DNA of 64,000 nt. Origin: Carallia brachiata. Its lineage: Eukaryota; Streptophyta; Magnoliopsida; Malpighiales; Rhizophoraceae. The stretch spans positions 3,865,905 to 3,929,904 of the forward strand of contig JADCRB010000018.1 of assembly GCA_021464245.1 (NCBI GenBank), given 5' to 3'. This document shows, one piece after another, positions 35,231-45,323 of this stretch. Below the pieces are notes generated by a model. The model saw only the letters and a list, made by a program, of their open reading frames with translations, was not told the DNA's origin and did no database searches. A program made the position numbers and the translations under genes. How positions within the stretch are numbered: position 1 is the first letter of the stretch; the number at the start of each line of letters is the position of its first letter.

Positions 35231-37056
35231 GTCTCTGCGTAAAGTCACCTTAAAATTAGTGAACAAGTTAACTAGAGTCTTTTATAATGGTAATATTAGG
35301 TAGACGGCTGAAGTCTTTTATAACGATAATGTTAGGTAGACAACTGGACTTTTTTCGTAACGGTAATATTAGAAAGATGACCGGAGTTGGCTGCAATGCA
35401 ACTGCCGATGCAGTTACCCTGTGTACACATTATTAATAAATTTATTGTACATTAATTTTGGCCGCATGTTCTATAAGTTTTTGGAATTTATTTTTTAACT
35501 TAAAATGTGCATTCTACTAAAGTTATGCAACAGAATTATCAATAATATGTACACAAGATAATTACGTTGACTTCACGTCTCTATATTTGTTGTATCCACT
35601 TATTGGAGCTTAGTCTTTTAATAGTATTCTCTTAGACCAAAACATTTCTTGTCTAGGAGGAGCACTCTTGTCACGCATCAAAGATCATCCACATGACATA
35701 GAGAAGAAGTATAGTGCTCACATCATGCAGATGTCCAAGTAATTGTTCCAATTTGCAAGTGTTTGGCAATTTCAGTGTACTTGGCACTGTTTTGCCAATT
35801 TATTGTCGGGATGACTTGATCAAATAGTAATTTTTTTGTAATTACAGGGATGCCGAAAGACTAAAAAATGAGAATAAAATCAATATAATTTAAACACAAG
35901 ACCGAGAGGTTTTAAAAGAGTGTTCTAACTAGTTGGTGCTAGAAACATGAAATGACAAAAAAATAATTTGGGAATGGATAAAAAAATTTAAAAAAAAAAA
36001 AGAAAAAAGATTTCAAATGGAGGTATGGGTCCATCGGTATTTCCTTTGAATGTGGCTTATTTATATATTCTTACAAGAACTTTTGCCAACGTCCATTGCA
36101 TTGTGACGTTATATTTTTTTCGTCCTGAATGCGGATGTCTAAGAGGATGAAAAGGGCAAGAAAAGAGGAAACAACGGGAAAATAATTGATCGTTGAAGAA
36201 ATTAAAAAAAAAAAAAAAAAGACTAGGAAAGTAATCGTTCTTGGCCAGCCTTTGCCCCCTTTTTTTTATGGGTGTAGAAAGAAGTGGACTTCAACAATAA
36301 ACATGCCAAGTCTCCCGAATCTAAAACATAGTCAATAAACCACTGTTAGTTACAAATTTAAAAAGTTCGTATAAAATTTGAAATCTTTATGCCGCTAGTT
36401 GAATTTATCTCTCACATCAATTGGGAAAACCAAAAACATAGTCAAATAGAAACTCGTTATGCCCCAATAAATCCACGAGATTCGATTCGTATAAGAAAAT
36501 AACTAGATAACAAACTTTTTTTCTTTTATTTTTGAGAAAAACTAGATAACAAATTTAAAAGCAGCATGGCTGCAACAAAAAAATATGAAACAATCAAATT
36601 TCATTTGATCTCACAAAAAATAAAGTTAATATAAATTAATTACTTTGTTACTTTCTTATTGCTACTACGTTGCTTCTTATGTAATTCTGCGTAACAGTGC
36701 TCTACAAGACAGAATATGCAAGGAACTGCATGATGGGAAGTTACAATTACAACCTTCTGTATGACCACCTATATATACTGCAAAGCGGAGATGTTTCAGA
36801 TCACACCAAAACTAATGCCTGAAACCAACTTCGTCAGAACCCAAACGAGGAATTGTAAGCTAACTGCCAAACGGAAAGAAAAGTGGGGAAGCTACAGCGC
36901 AACGTCCTCAGCTTCTCACCCTCAAATCTGCCTTCATTTTCCTTTATATACGTTACTGTTCATTTTCATCCTCATCTTCAAGAATCATTCGTCCTTCACA
37001 AAACCCTTTTCCTCTTTTCCAATTTCCATTGCTTTCTTGCCGATTCCTCTTCAACA
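35231..37056 (+). promoter_or_regulatory. Promoter region and leader of copy C (type II)
   Basis: This flank aligns with 18950-19316 plus 21344-23016 upstream of copy B. It holds a three-copy 38-bp repeat (35268-35385) and the leader block gatgtttcagatcacacc (36790). A TATA box cctttatata lies at 36941-36950, about 107 bp before the start codon. The ATG used (37057) is conserved in copies A, C, D and E. Confidence 0.65.
35268..35385. repeat. Three tandem ~38-bp repeats
   Basis: The same motif as at 18985-19105 (agtcttttataatggtaat then attaggtagacggctg), three drifting copies. Confidence 0.75.
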
Positions 37057-40000
37057 ATGACGCACATGAGGTCTCGAAAACCGTGCGAGACAGTTTTCCT
37101 TGATAGAAAAGATGACTCCGGGGCATCAAAACTTCAAAAGAGAAGGTGGCGGATGGCTTACACGGCCATATATTTCGCAAGGCTACTTGTTTCCTTGTCA
37201 AAGAAAGTTGTTGACAAGAAGCTCCCGCGCTCCCTCTCCTACGTCTCCATCAACGTCAATGATGATACCCTGCCTTCGTCGTTGATGGATGTTGCTCAAA
37301 AAAAACTCATAGACATGGTGAATGAGAAAAATCTGGATTCTTTGAACCAATTGGGAGGAGTCATTCAAGTTGCTGCATCGCTTGAAACAGACATGAAAGC
37401 TGGTATCCGTGGTACGGAGGCTGATCTCGCTCACAGAAGGGCTGTTTTTGGCACAAACACGCATCAGAAGCCACCCACGAGAAGTTTTCTCAGCTTTGTT
37501 TTCGATGCAGTTAAGGATACAACAATTATTATTCTTTTGGTTTGTGCCTTTCTGTCACTTGCATTTGGTATTAAGCAGCATGGCCCGAAAGAAGGTTGGT
37601 ATGATGGAGGTAGCATTATCATTGCTGTCTTTCTCGTCGTTGCTTTATCTGCTGCCAGCAACTTCAAGCAATCCAGGCAATTCAAGAAGCTATCTGATGA
37701 GAGCAAAGACATAAACGTGCAAGTGGTGAGAGATGGGAGGCACTATGCTGTGTCTATATTTGACATTGTAGTGGGAGATGTAGTTTCTTTGAAGATTGGA
37801 GATCAGGTACCTGCTGATGGCTTGTTCTTGGATGGATATTCCTTGAAGGCGGACGAGTCCAGCATGACTGGCGAAAGTGACCATGTTGAGGTCAATGGCA
37901 GCAGAAATCCATTCTTGATGTCTGGAACTAAGGTCACTGATGGCTTTGGTTCCATGCTTGTTACATCTGTTGGCATGAATACTTCTTGGGGTGCAATGAT
38001 AGGTTGTATAATCTACGATGTCAAGGAACAGACCCCATTACAGGCTCGCCTCGACAAGCTGGCATCTTGGATTGGTAAGGTTGGGTTGACTGTGGCAATC
38101 CTTGTGCTTACAGTTATGATGACTCGCTACTTCACTGGAAGCACCAGGGATGAAAGAGGCCAGAGAGAGTACAATGGGACTAAGACAAAGGTCAATGATG
38201 TGCTGAATGCGGTTGTGGAGATCGTTTCAGCAGCAGTTATCATTCTGGTGGTAGCAATTCCTGAAGGCTTGCCTCTGGCTGTAACTTTAACTCTGGCTTA
38301 CTCAATGAAAAAGATGATGAGCGATAAAGCCATGGTTCGCAAACTCTCTGCATGTGAGACAATGGGTTCAGCCACAACAATCTGCACAGACAAAACAGGA
38401 ACTTTAACTTTAAACCAGATGAAGGTTGTGGAGTTTTGGCTTGGAAAAGAAAGAATTAAGGATGATGCTTCAAAGGAAGAAGGAGAGGCTGTCAAATTGC
38501 TCAAAGAAGGAGTTGCTTTAAACACAATGTGCACTGTTGACAAACCACATTCCACATCAATTCAAGAGATTTCTGGCACTCCTACTGAAAAGGCAATACT
38601 TTCGTGGGCCATCTTTGATTTGGGTATGCACATGGAAGAAACAACGCACAACTGTGAAATAATGCATGTAGAGGCCTTCAATTCAGAGAAAAAGAGAAGT
38701 GGGGTGCTGATCAGAAAAGGCAACAAGAAGGAGATGCACGTGCACTGGAAGGGAGCTGCTGAGATGATAGTAGCCATGTGCTCAAACTACTATAATGCAA
38801 ATGGAGAACTACAAGGCATGAGTCAGGAAGATACAACACAGATTGGTGCGATAATTGAGAGCATGGCAGCCAAAAGCCTGCGCTGCATTGCCTTTGCCCA
38901 CAGAAAGATTGTAGAACATAATGCACAAATCTCCGAGAAGCTTGAAGAAACTGGACTCACATTGTTGGGGCTTGTCGGATTGAAAGACCCATGTCGACCA
39001 GGTGTCAGAACAGCAGTAGAAACTTGCAAGAAAGCAGGAGTCAGTGTCAGAATGATTACTGGTGATAATGTTCACACAGCAAGGGCTATTGCCATTGAGT
39101 GTGGGATACTTAATCATGAAGATGATATAGATAACGCTGTCATACTAGGTGTTGACTTCAGAAATTACTCACCTGACCAGAGAAAAGAGAGGATTGATGC
39201 AATTCGGGTGATGGCAAGATCATCCCCATTTGACAAGCTTTTGATGGTGCAATGCTTAAAGGAGAAAGGCCATGTGGTAGCAGTCACTGGTGACGGCACG
39301 AATGATGCCCCTGCTCTGAAGGAAGCAGACATTGGACTGTCGATGGGAATTCAAGGCACTGAGGTGGCAAAGGAGAGCTCAGACATAGTCATCTTGGATG
39401 ATAATTTCACCTCTGTGGTGACAGTGCTGAGGTGGGGAAGGTGTGTCTACAATAACATTCAGAAGTTCCTTCAATTTCAGTTGACTGTCAACGTCGCTGC
39501 CCTTGTGATCAACATTGTTGCAGCTGTTTCTTCAGGTAAAGTCCCTCTAACTGCAGTCCAGCTTTTGTGGGTGAATCTCATTATGGACACCTTGGGAGCA
39601 CTAGCCTTGGCCACCGAGCTTCCCACCAATGACCTCATGACAAAGCCACCTGTGGGTAGATATAAGCCCCTAATCACCAAAGTCATGTGGAGGAACCTCG
39701 TTGCCCAAGCCCTTTACCAGATTGCCATATTGCTGACCCTGCAGTTCAAAGGAGAAGCCATCTTTGGTGTGGATGAGAAGGTAAAGAACACCCTCATATT
39801 TAATGCTTTTGTTCTCTGTCAAGTTTTTAATGAGTTCAATGCAAGAATGCTGGAGAAGCAGAACATTTTCAAGGGATTGCATAAGAACAAGTTGTTCTTA
39901 GCAATTATTGGAATTACCATAGTTCTTCAAGTGCTGATGGTGGAGCTTCTGAAGAAGTTTGCCAATACTGAGAGGCTCAATTGGGGGCAATGGGTTGCTT

Positions 40001-40101
40001 GCATTGGCATTGGCATGGTATCTTGGCCAATCGGTTGTCTTGTGAAATGCATCCCAGTTTCAAGCCAGCGGCTTCCACAGAGGAGAGCATTTGGCTCCTG
40101 A
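37057..40101 (+). CDS. ACA12-like: Autoinhibited plasma-membrane Ca2+-ATPase (ACA12/13 clade), intact copy C
   Basis: This is a P2B ATPase that pumps Ca2+ out of the cytosol and is released from autoinhibition by calmodulin. The 1014-residue protein is intronless, as is usual for the ACA12/13 clade. Features in order: an N-terminal calmodulin-binding autoinhibitory helix around W31 (QKRRWRMAYTAIYFARLL); the first membrane helices; the actuator loop TGES (271-274); helix M4 PEGLP (402-406); the phosphorylation site DKTGT with D445; the nucleotide-binding domain with KGAAE; the hinge TGDGTNDAP (744-752); then the last membrane helices with VNLIMDTLGALALATE and FNEFNAR, ending KRAFGS-like (RRAFGS). 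I chose MTHM at 37057 because a TATA box lies about 107 bp upstream and all sister copies keep this ATG. An in-frame open extension reaches 36883. This is the only array member with an unbroken frame. Assignment to ACA12 versus ACA13 is not possible without a tree. Confidence 0.96.
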   Translation: MTHMRSRKPCETVFLDRKDDSGASKLQKRRWRMAYTAIYFARLLVSLSKKVVDKKLPRSLSYVSINVNDDTLPSSLMDVAQKKLIDMVNEKNLDSLNQLGGVIQVAASLETDMKAGIRGTEADLAHRRAVFGTNTHQKPPTRSFLSFVFDAVKDTTIIILLVCAFLSLAFGIKQHGPKEGWYDGGSIIIAVFLVVALSAASNFKQSRQFKKLSDESKDINVQVVRDGRHYAVSIFDIVVGDVVSLKIGDQVPADGLFLDGYSLKADESSMTGESDHVEVNGSRNPFLMSGTKVTDGFGSMLVTSVGMNTSWGAMIGCIIYDVKEQTPLQARLDKLASWIGKVGLTVAILVLTVMMTRYFTGSTRDERGQREYNGTKTKVNDVLNAVVEIVSAAVIILVVAIPEGLPLAVTLTLAYSMKKMMSDKAMVRKLSACETMGSATTICTDKTGTLTLNQMKVVEFWLGKERIKDDASKEEGEAVKLLKEGVALNTMCTVDKPHSTSIQEISGTPTEKAILSWAIFDLGMHMEETTHNCEIMHVEAFNSEKKRSGVLIRKGNKKEMHVHWKGAAEMIVAMCSNYYNANGELQGMSQEDTTQIGAIIESMAAKSLRCIAFAHRKIVEHNAQISEKLEETGLTLLGLVGLKDPCRPGVRTAVETCKKAGVSVRMITGDNVHTARAIAIECGILNHEDDIDNAVILGVDFRNYSPDQRKERIDAIRVMARSSPFDKLLMVQCLKEKGHVVAVTGDGTNDAPALKEADIGLSMGIQGTEVAKESSDIVILDDNFTSVVTVLRWGRCVYNNIQKFLQFQLTVNVAALVINIVAAVSSGKVPLTAVQLLWVNLIMDTLGALALATELPTNDLMTKPPVGRYKPLITKVMWRNLVAQALYQIAILLTLQFKGEAIFGVDEKVKNTLIFNAFVLCQVFNEFNARMLEKQNIFKGLHKNKLFLAIIGITIVLQVLMVELLKKFANTERLNWGQWVACIGIGMVSWPIGCLVKCIPVSSQRLPQRRAFGS

Positions 40102-41671
40102 GACAAATTGATATGACAAGAAAACTTTGCTTTACTTTAGTTTATTTTAGTTTGCATAGATTTCATTACCATTAGCCGAATCTTTTAAATATGACTGTCT
40201 GAAACTTTAGATGTCTAATCTAGTAGCTGGGTTTACATCATTTATGCTTTTCGTCTTTTTGTCCTTTGCTAGCTTTCAACTGTTCCTACTTTTAGTTGCA
40301 CGATAATTACAGAAAATTAACCAAATGGTCTTAAAAACATATACCCATTCGTGTTGTGATACAAGGGCAATGATGAATTTAACCTATGCACTTTTGACCA
40401 AAAAAAAAAGGGTCCCAAGGAGGAAGCATGTATCAATGCAAGCACCCCATACAATCATTTATGACTTAGATACATACCTCCTTAGCACTGCTTAAGGAAA
40501 TCCTATTGACATCAAAAATCATTTTATTCTCCTTCCCCAGGTCATTATACACACCATTGTTGATGACATTATAATAACTTGTATCAGTACTAAGAGATTG
40601 TTGAAGGGGAGAAAAAATGAAATATATAATTTGTTTCTTCTTAAATTGGAAATTAAATATAAATTAGCTATCACTCACTGAAGCACGAACTGATGTGAGG
40701 ATTAAAAAAGTGAAGATTCCTTGAGATTGCATCAAAAGCAACTGAGACAGCTTATATCTTTTACAAAGCCAACACCAACCATTTATTCCATAATAATCAT
40801 CTACTCCTCATCTTATTCTAGCCACACAAGGAGCAAAAGCTGGAGCAAAAGCGTTAAACTATGCACACTGAAACAATATCCTAGGTGATCATATGAAAAT
40901 TGATGGGTCAAGGCATCACAGGATAACAGGGCAGCTTGGTTCTGATTTTCACTTCCTAGATTTCCTCCATGGACGGCATATTTATACGTCAAACTCGCTT
41001 AATTCTCTAAGTTGGAATCAATCTAGGGAAAATTAATCTTCTTCTGATTCACTAGCGACCACTATAATACAAAATACAAAGTACTCAATTCATGACTATT
41101 GGTGTTTCCAGCACTTCAAGTTTGGAATAGAGTAAAGGCGGTAAAAGCAAGCTGGTGAGGCAGGAGAAACTGGTGGGGGCAGAATGGCCATTTCATCATC
41201 TCTTGAATAACAAGATTCTTTTTGGTCAATGAATCACAAGATTTTCCACACCCCAAATCGTGGCAGATAAGAAATAGGATTTTCTACTCGCTGTCTCGAG
41301 CAGCTGGTTCAGTGACATTATGCTAAGAAACGGGTTGAGGATTCGACCCTCAACTCTTTCAAATTCCTCCTCCCTTAAGACAAATAAAGAAAAGGAAATA
41401 GCATTTTTATCCCCCACCTCCGCGCCTCCCAAACACTCTTCCCCTTCATTTCAAGTGTTGCCAAAGAAGCAAGGGAAGTAAAAACTGAAAACAATTTTCT
41501 CCTACCAACTCTAATGTCTCTTCTGCAAATGTCTTGGTCTTGATAGAATAAAGCAATAAAGACATGTTCTTGACACGCAATTGACTAGACTTTTCCTTTT
41601 ATTTTGTTGGGTACGAACTCACCAAGAATTTACGATGACAGTAAAGCAAACCAAATAGTACAAATAAGCTT

Positions 41672-41672
<1 letters not shown>
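40102..41672. other. 3' flank of copy C
   Basis: This is the 3' UTR and spacer shared with D and E, but without the two SINEs found there. The empty SINE site reads agggtcccaaggaggaagc near 40408. It ends at a (GA)n tract. No gene was seen. Confidence 0.65.

Positions 41673-41702
<30 letters not shown>
41673..41702. repeat. (GA)n microsatellite
   Basis: About 15 AG units; the same tract recurs at 50401-50436 and 62289-62319. Confidence 0.9.
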
Positions 41703-41707
<5 letters not shown>

Positions 41708-41719
41708 CCTTGTGCCTTG

Positions 41720-41937
41720 TTATGTGAGCCAGACAATATAAAACGCCCCCACCATCAATAAACTAGAGAGATTGATTGGAAGCCACACAAAGAACTGTAA
41801 AGTGGGGACCAGAAATGCTGATAGAGCCCCCACATAGCCAAGTCTGGCCATGTCCAGGGTTTCATGGAGGAAAGTTGCAAGTTTTACCTTTGAGTTACAG
41901 TACCATAGACAGTGACGGTGTCCTTCTCGGACCCCAT
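41720..41937 (-). other. Array-associated conserved ORF block, copy 2
   Basis: The minus strand starts MGSEKDTVTV at 41937. A length change after about 15 codons then puts the rest (LATFLHETLDMARLGYVG, FLVPTLQFFVWLPINL) in another frame, so this copy is broken. I do not recognise the family. It lies 3' of ATPase copy C in opposite orientation. Confidence 0.55.
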
Positions 41938-42666
41938 GGGCTTGGGCTTGGATCCACACAACAACCAGTGGCCGAATCATCCAAAAAAAATAAAATTTTT
42001 GGTTTTTTTGTTTTTTTTTTCAGAAGAATTTTTTTTAACGAATTTTATATATAAAAATTTATACTTTATGTTTTAGGTAATATTTATTTAAATTTAAATT
42101 TAAATTTTGTAAAAAAAATTAATAAAATATTACTCGATTTCTAATTCAATATATTAAGTTCGGTATACCTTCTAAAAAGAAATGGGTATTTATGAAAAAT
42201 AAAGAATGATTACCATAATTTATGATCCATGCAGCCTCTAATTGATGATGAACGAAATCTTTTTTTTTTTTTTTGGACGAATAATGAATAAAATCTGAGA
42301 TAACGATGTATTCGTGCGAGTATGCCACGCACCGAGTTAGGTTCTACGGGCCTAGAAGTTTGTTAGGCCAAACATAACTTACTCTTTGCAGTTCTTGTCC
42401 GCAGATCAGTCTTAGGAGTTTAAATTCAACACCAGAACAATTAAATGCAATGAACGGTTGTCCAAGTCCTGTGTAAAATTAGTGTCTGCGTAAAGTCTCC
42501 TTAAAATTTGCGAACAAGTCCGTCGGAGTCTTTCATGATGGTATTTTTTTAGACCAAAACATTTCTTGTCAAGGAGCAGAACTCTCATCACGCATGCCAG
42601 GTCCTCCGCATGACATACAGTTGCAGTATAGCGCTCACATCAGAAGAAGACCGTGCAGATATCTAA

Positions 42667-42914
42667 CGGTGTGCTTGTTGTTCGAAGGAAAGGGAATGTA
42701 TTTTTTTTTCTTATATTTTTTTTTTTATTTTTTACATTATTCTAAAAAATTTTATTTTCTCTCTACTTTTTCTTTCACAAATTATTATTTACTTTTTTTT
42801 TAATCATACTTTCGTTCTCTTTATTTTCTCTATCACTCCAAATAATTTTATTTTCTCTTTATTTTCTTTTCTTTTCTCCTACTTTCCCCACTCTTCTATT
42901 TACTCCAACCACAC
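42667..42914. mobile_element. MITE (Harbinger/Tourist-like)
   Basis: A 248-bp pyrimidine-rich insert is absent from the flanks of A and E, which read gatatctaagtcattg or a close match. It is flanked by tctaa on both sides (42662-42666 and 42915-42919), and its ends ggtgtgcttg and ccaaccacac are near-inverted copies. A TAA core target suggests the PIF/Harbinger group. Confidence 0.6.
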
Positions 42915-43004
42915 TCTAAGTCATTGTTCCGATTTGCAGGTGTTTGGCAATTTCCGTGCACTTGGTACTATTTTGCCAATTTATTGGTAGGATGACTCGA
43001 ACAC

Positions 43005-43449
43005 ATTGTTTTGAAAATCGGATCGATTGAACCGATAACCGGCCGAAGGTCCAGACCGATTTAGAAAAATTTTCACGGGTGATTCAGACTGGTCAAAATC
43101 GGTAAAAATCAATAAAAACCGATGAAAATCAGATTGATTAGACTGGTTCAATAAAATTACAAATTTTATAAATTATAATTTGATATAGATGTTATTTAAA
43201 TTATAATTTAAATACTAAATTTAATTAAAAAATTTAATTTAATCTTAAATTTAATTAAATTTTTTTTAATTTTATCTTTAAAATTTAAAAAATTAATATT
43301 TAATCACTATATATAATTATTATTTTTTTAATTACTTTTATACATATATATATTATTAAATACTGATGACCGATTCGACCGGTTCAACTGGTTGAAATTT
43401 AACCCACTAATATTTTCGATTTGATGATCGGTCCGATTTTGACAACGTT
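43005..43449. mobile_element. TIR element (MITE), ~445 bp
   Basis: The left end ttttgaaaatcggatcgat and the right end atcggtccgattttgacaa are inverted copies with few mismatches. Flanks actcgaacac and acttgaccct form a degraded target duplication. The element is rich in accggtt-type motifs and is missing in the flanks of A and E. There is no transposase. Confidence 0.7.
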
Positions 43450-43964
43450 ACTTGACCCTATGGTAATTTGTTTGTAGTTACGAGGGATACTAAAAGATTA
43501 GAAAATGATAACTGAGTTAATGGAATTCGAACATAGAATTGAAATATTTTAAAAGAATGTTTAATCAGTTGTACTGAAGAATGGGGCGATCAACTAGTAA
43601 TTGGAAATGGACGAAAAAATAAAAGAAAAAGGAAAAAAAGATTAAAAATGTAGGTATGGGTCGATCGGTATGTATTTCCATTGTATGTGGCTTGTATCAT
43701 ACTGTAAATGACTGCCATATATTCCTACTAGAACTTTTGCCAACTTTCCGTTGCATTGTGACGTTATATTTTTTTTTTTCGTCATGTATGTGGATTGTGG
43801 AAGAAGATGAAATGGAAAAGGTAATAGGAAATAATGGGAAAATATTTTCTTGTTGAAGACATAAAAAAAAAAGGACTCAGAAAGTCATTTAAATAAATAA
43901 TCGCTCATGGCCACCTTTGTTTCTTTTTTTTTTTCGGTTATAGAAAGAAAGTGGATGCCAAAGT

Positions 43965-44622
43965 ACTTATTTAGGTCACCTGTTAAATATTACTGTTACT
44001 GATTACTGTTATTAATTACTGAATCTTGTTTCTTATTGTTAATTGCTGATAAAACAGATGAAGATTTTTTATTAATTTTATACTTGTTGTTACTGTTGAA
44101 TACTGAAATGTTTAATTTAGACATTTAATTTATATAGATATATTATATTAAAATTTTTATTTTTATATTTTATAATTTTATAAATAATATTGAGAATTTT
44201 TTTACCTAATTGTTAACTTTTTAAAAAAGTATTAATTATTATTAGATGGTAGATAATATATTGTTAAAGATTATTTTATAAGTGTTAATATTAAAAAAAA
44301 TTTAAGTAAAAAAAATATTATTTACGAATAATTTAAAAAAATATATATTTATACAAATATTAATAAAATACATTAATATATTAATTCATATTTAAGAGTA
44401 ATTTCGTTTATTAAATTATTATTAATATTATAAAGTGAAAAATTACTCAAAAAACTGTAAAAAGTAAACTTAACATACTTTTCAATCGGTTACTGTTAAG
44501 GAGTCATATAAAGAAATAAATAAAATTAAATAGAAATATCAAAAAATTTACTAAATGCTTATTTTTTTGTATTTTAAAAATAAAATACAGATACACCCCT
44601 TAAAATACTAACTTAAACACCC
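43965..44622. mobile_element. 658-bp AT-rich insertion
   Basis: It is flanked by ccaaagt at 43958-43964 and 44623-44629 and is absent from the matching positions of A and E (gtcaaagtctcc). It contains tactgttactgattactg-type repeats. Terminal inverted repeats are not obvious, so its class is open; the 7-8 bp duplication would suit a hAT-type element. Confidence 0.55.
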
Positions 44623-45323
44623 CCAAAGTCTCCCGAGTCTCACCTCTAAATATGGTCGACTAAATAAAAATTTAAAAATTTAGAATAAAATTTGAGATTT
44701 TTATCTCTCACTAATTGAATGTCTATCCCTCACTATAAATGGGGAAAAAAAGCTTAGTTAAATAGAAATTTACATGCACCAATAAATTCATTAGATATGA
44801 TATTGTAGAAACAAAATACGTAGACCAATTAAATTCCATTTCGTCTCACAAATAAATGAAATTGAATATATATCAATTACTTTGCTATCGTTTTGTAATT
44901 ACTACGTTGCTTCTTATGTGTTTCTACGTAGCAGTGCTCTTCATATAAATTAAGGCTTCATGGCAAATGCCAGGAAACTGCAAGATGGCAAGTTAAAACC
45001 ATACCCTTCTGTGTCATCTTGCATACATGGCAAAGGGGAGATAATTCAGATCACACCAAAACTGAAACAAACTTCGTCAGAAACCAAAGAAGGAATTGTG
45101 AACTAACTGCCCCAAAACGGAAAGAAAAGTGAGGAAGCTACAGCGCAAGTTCCTCAGAGGAAGCAACAGCGCAGCTTCTTGCCCTGAAAACCGCCTTCTT
45201 TTTCCTCTATATATATATTTACTGCTCAGTGTCATCCTCATCTTCAAGAATCCTTTGTCCTTTACAAAACCCTTTTTCCTCTATTTCAATTTGCATTGCT
45301 TTATTGCCGATTCCTCTTCAACA

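Larger units (their letters stand above)
41985..45323 (+). promoter_or_regulatory. Upstream region and leader of copy D (type I, three insertions)
   Basis: This is the type I flank as upstream of A and E, expanded by insertions at 42667-42914, 43005-43449 and 43965-44622. The leader block attcagatcacacc lies near 45043, and a TATA-like ctctatatatatattta lies at about 45205. No other gene was seen. Confidence 0.65.
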
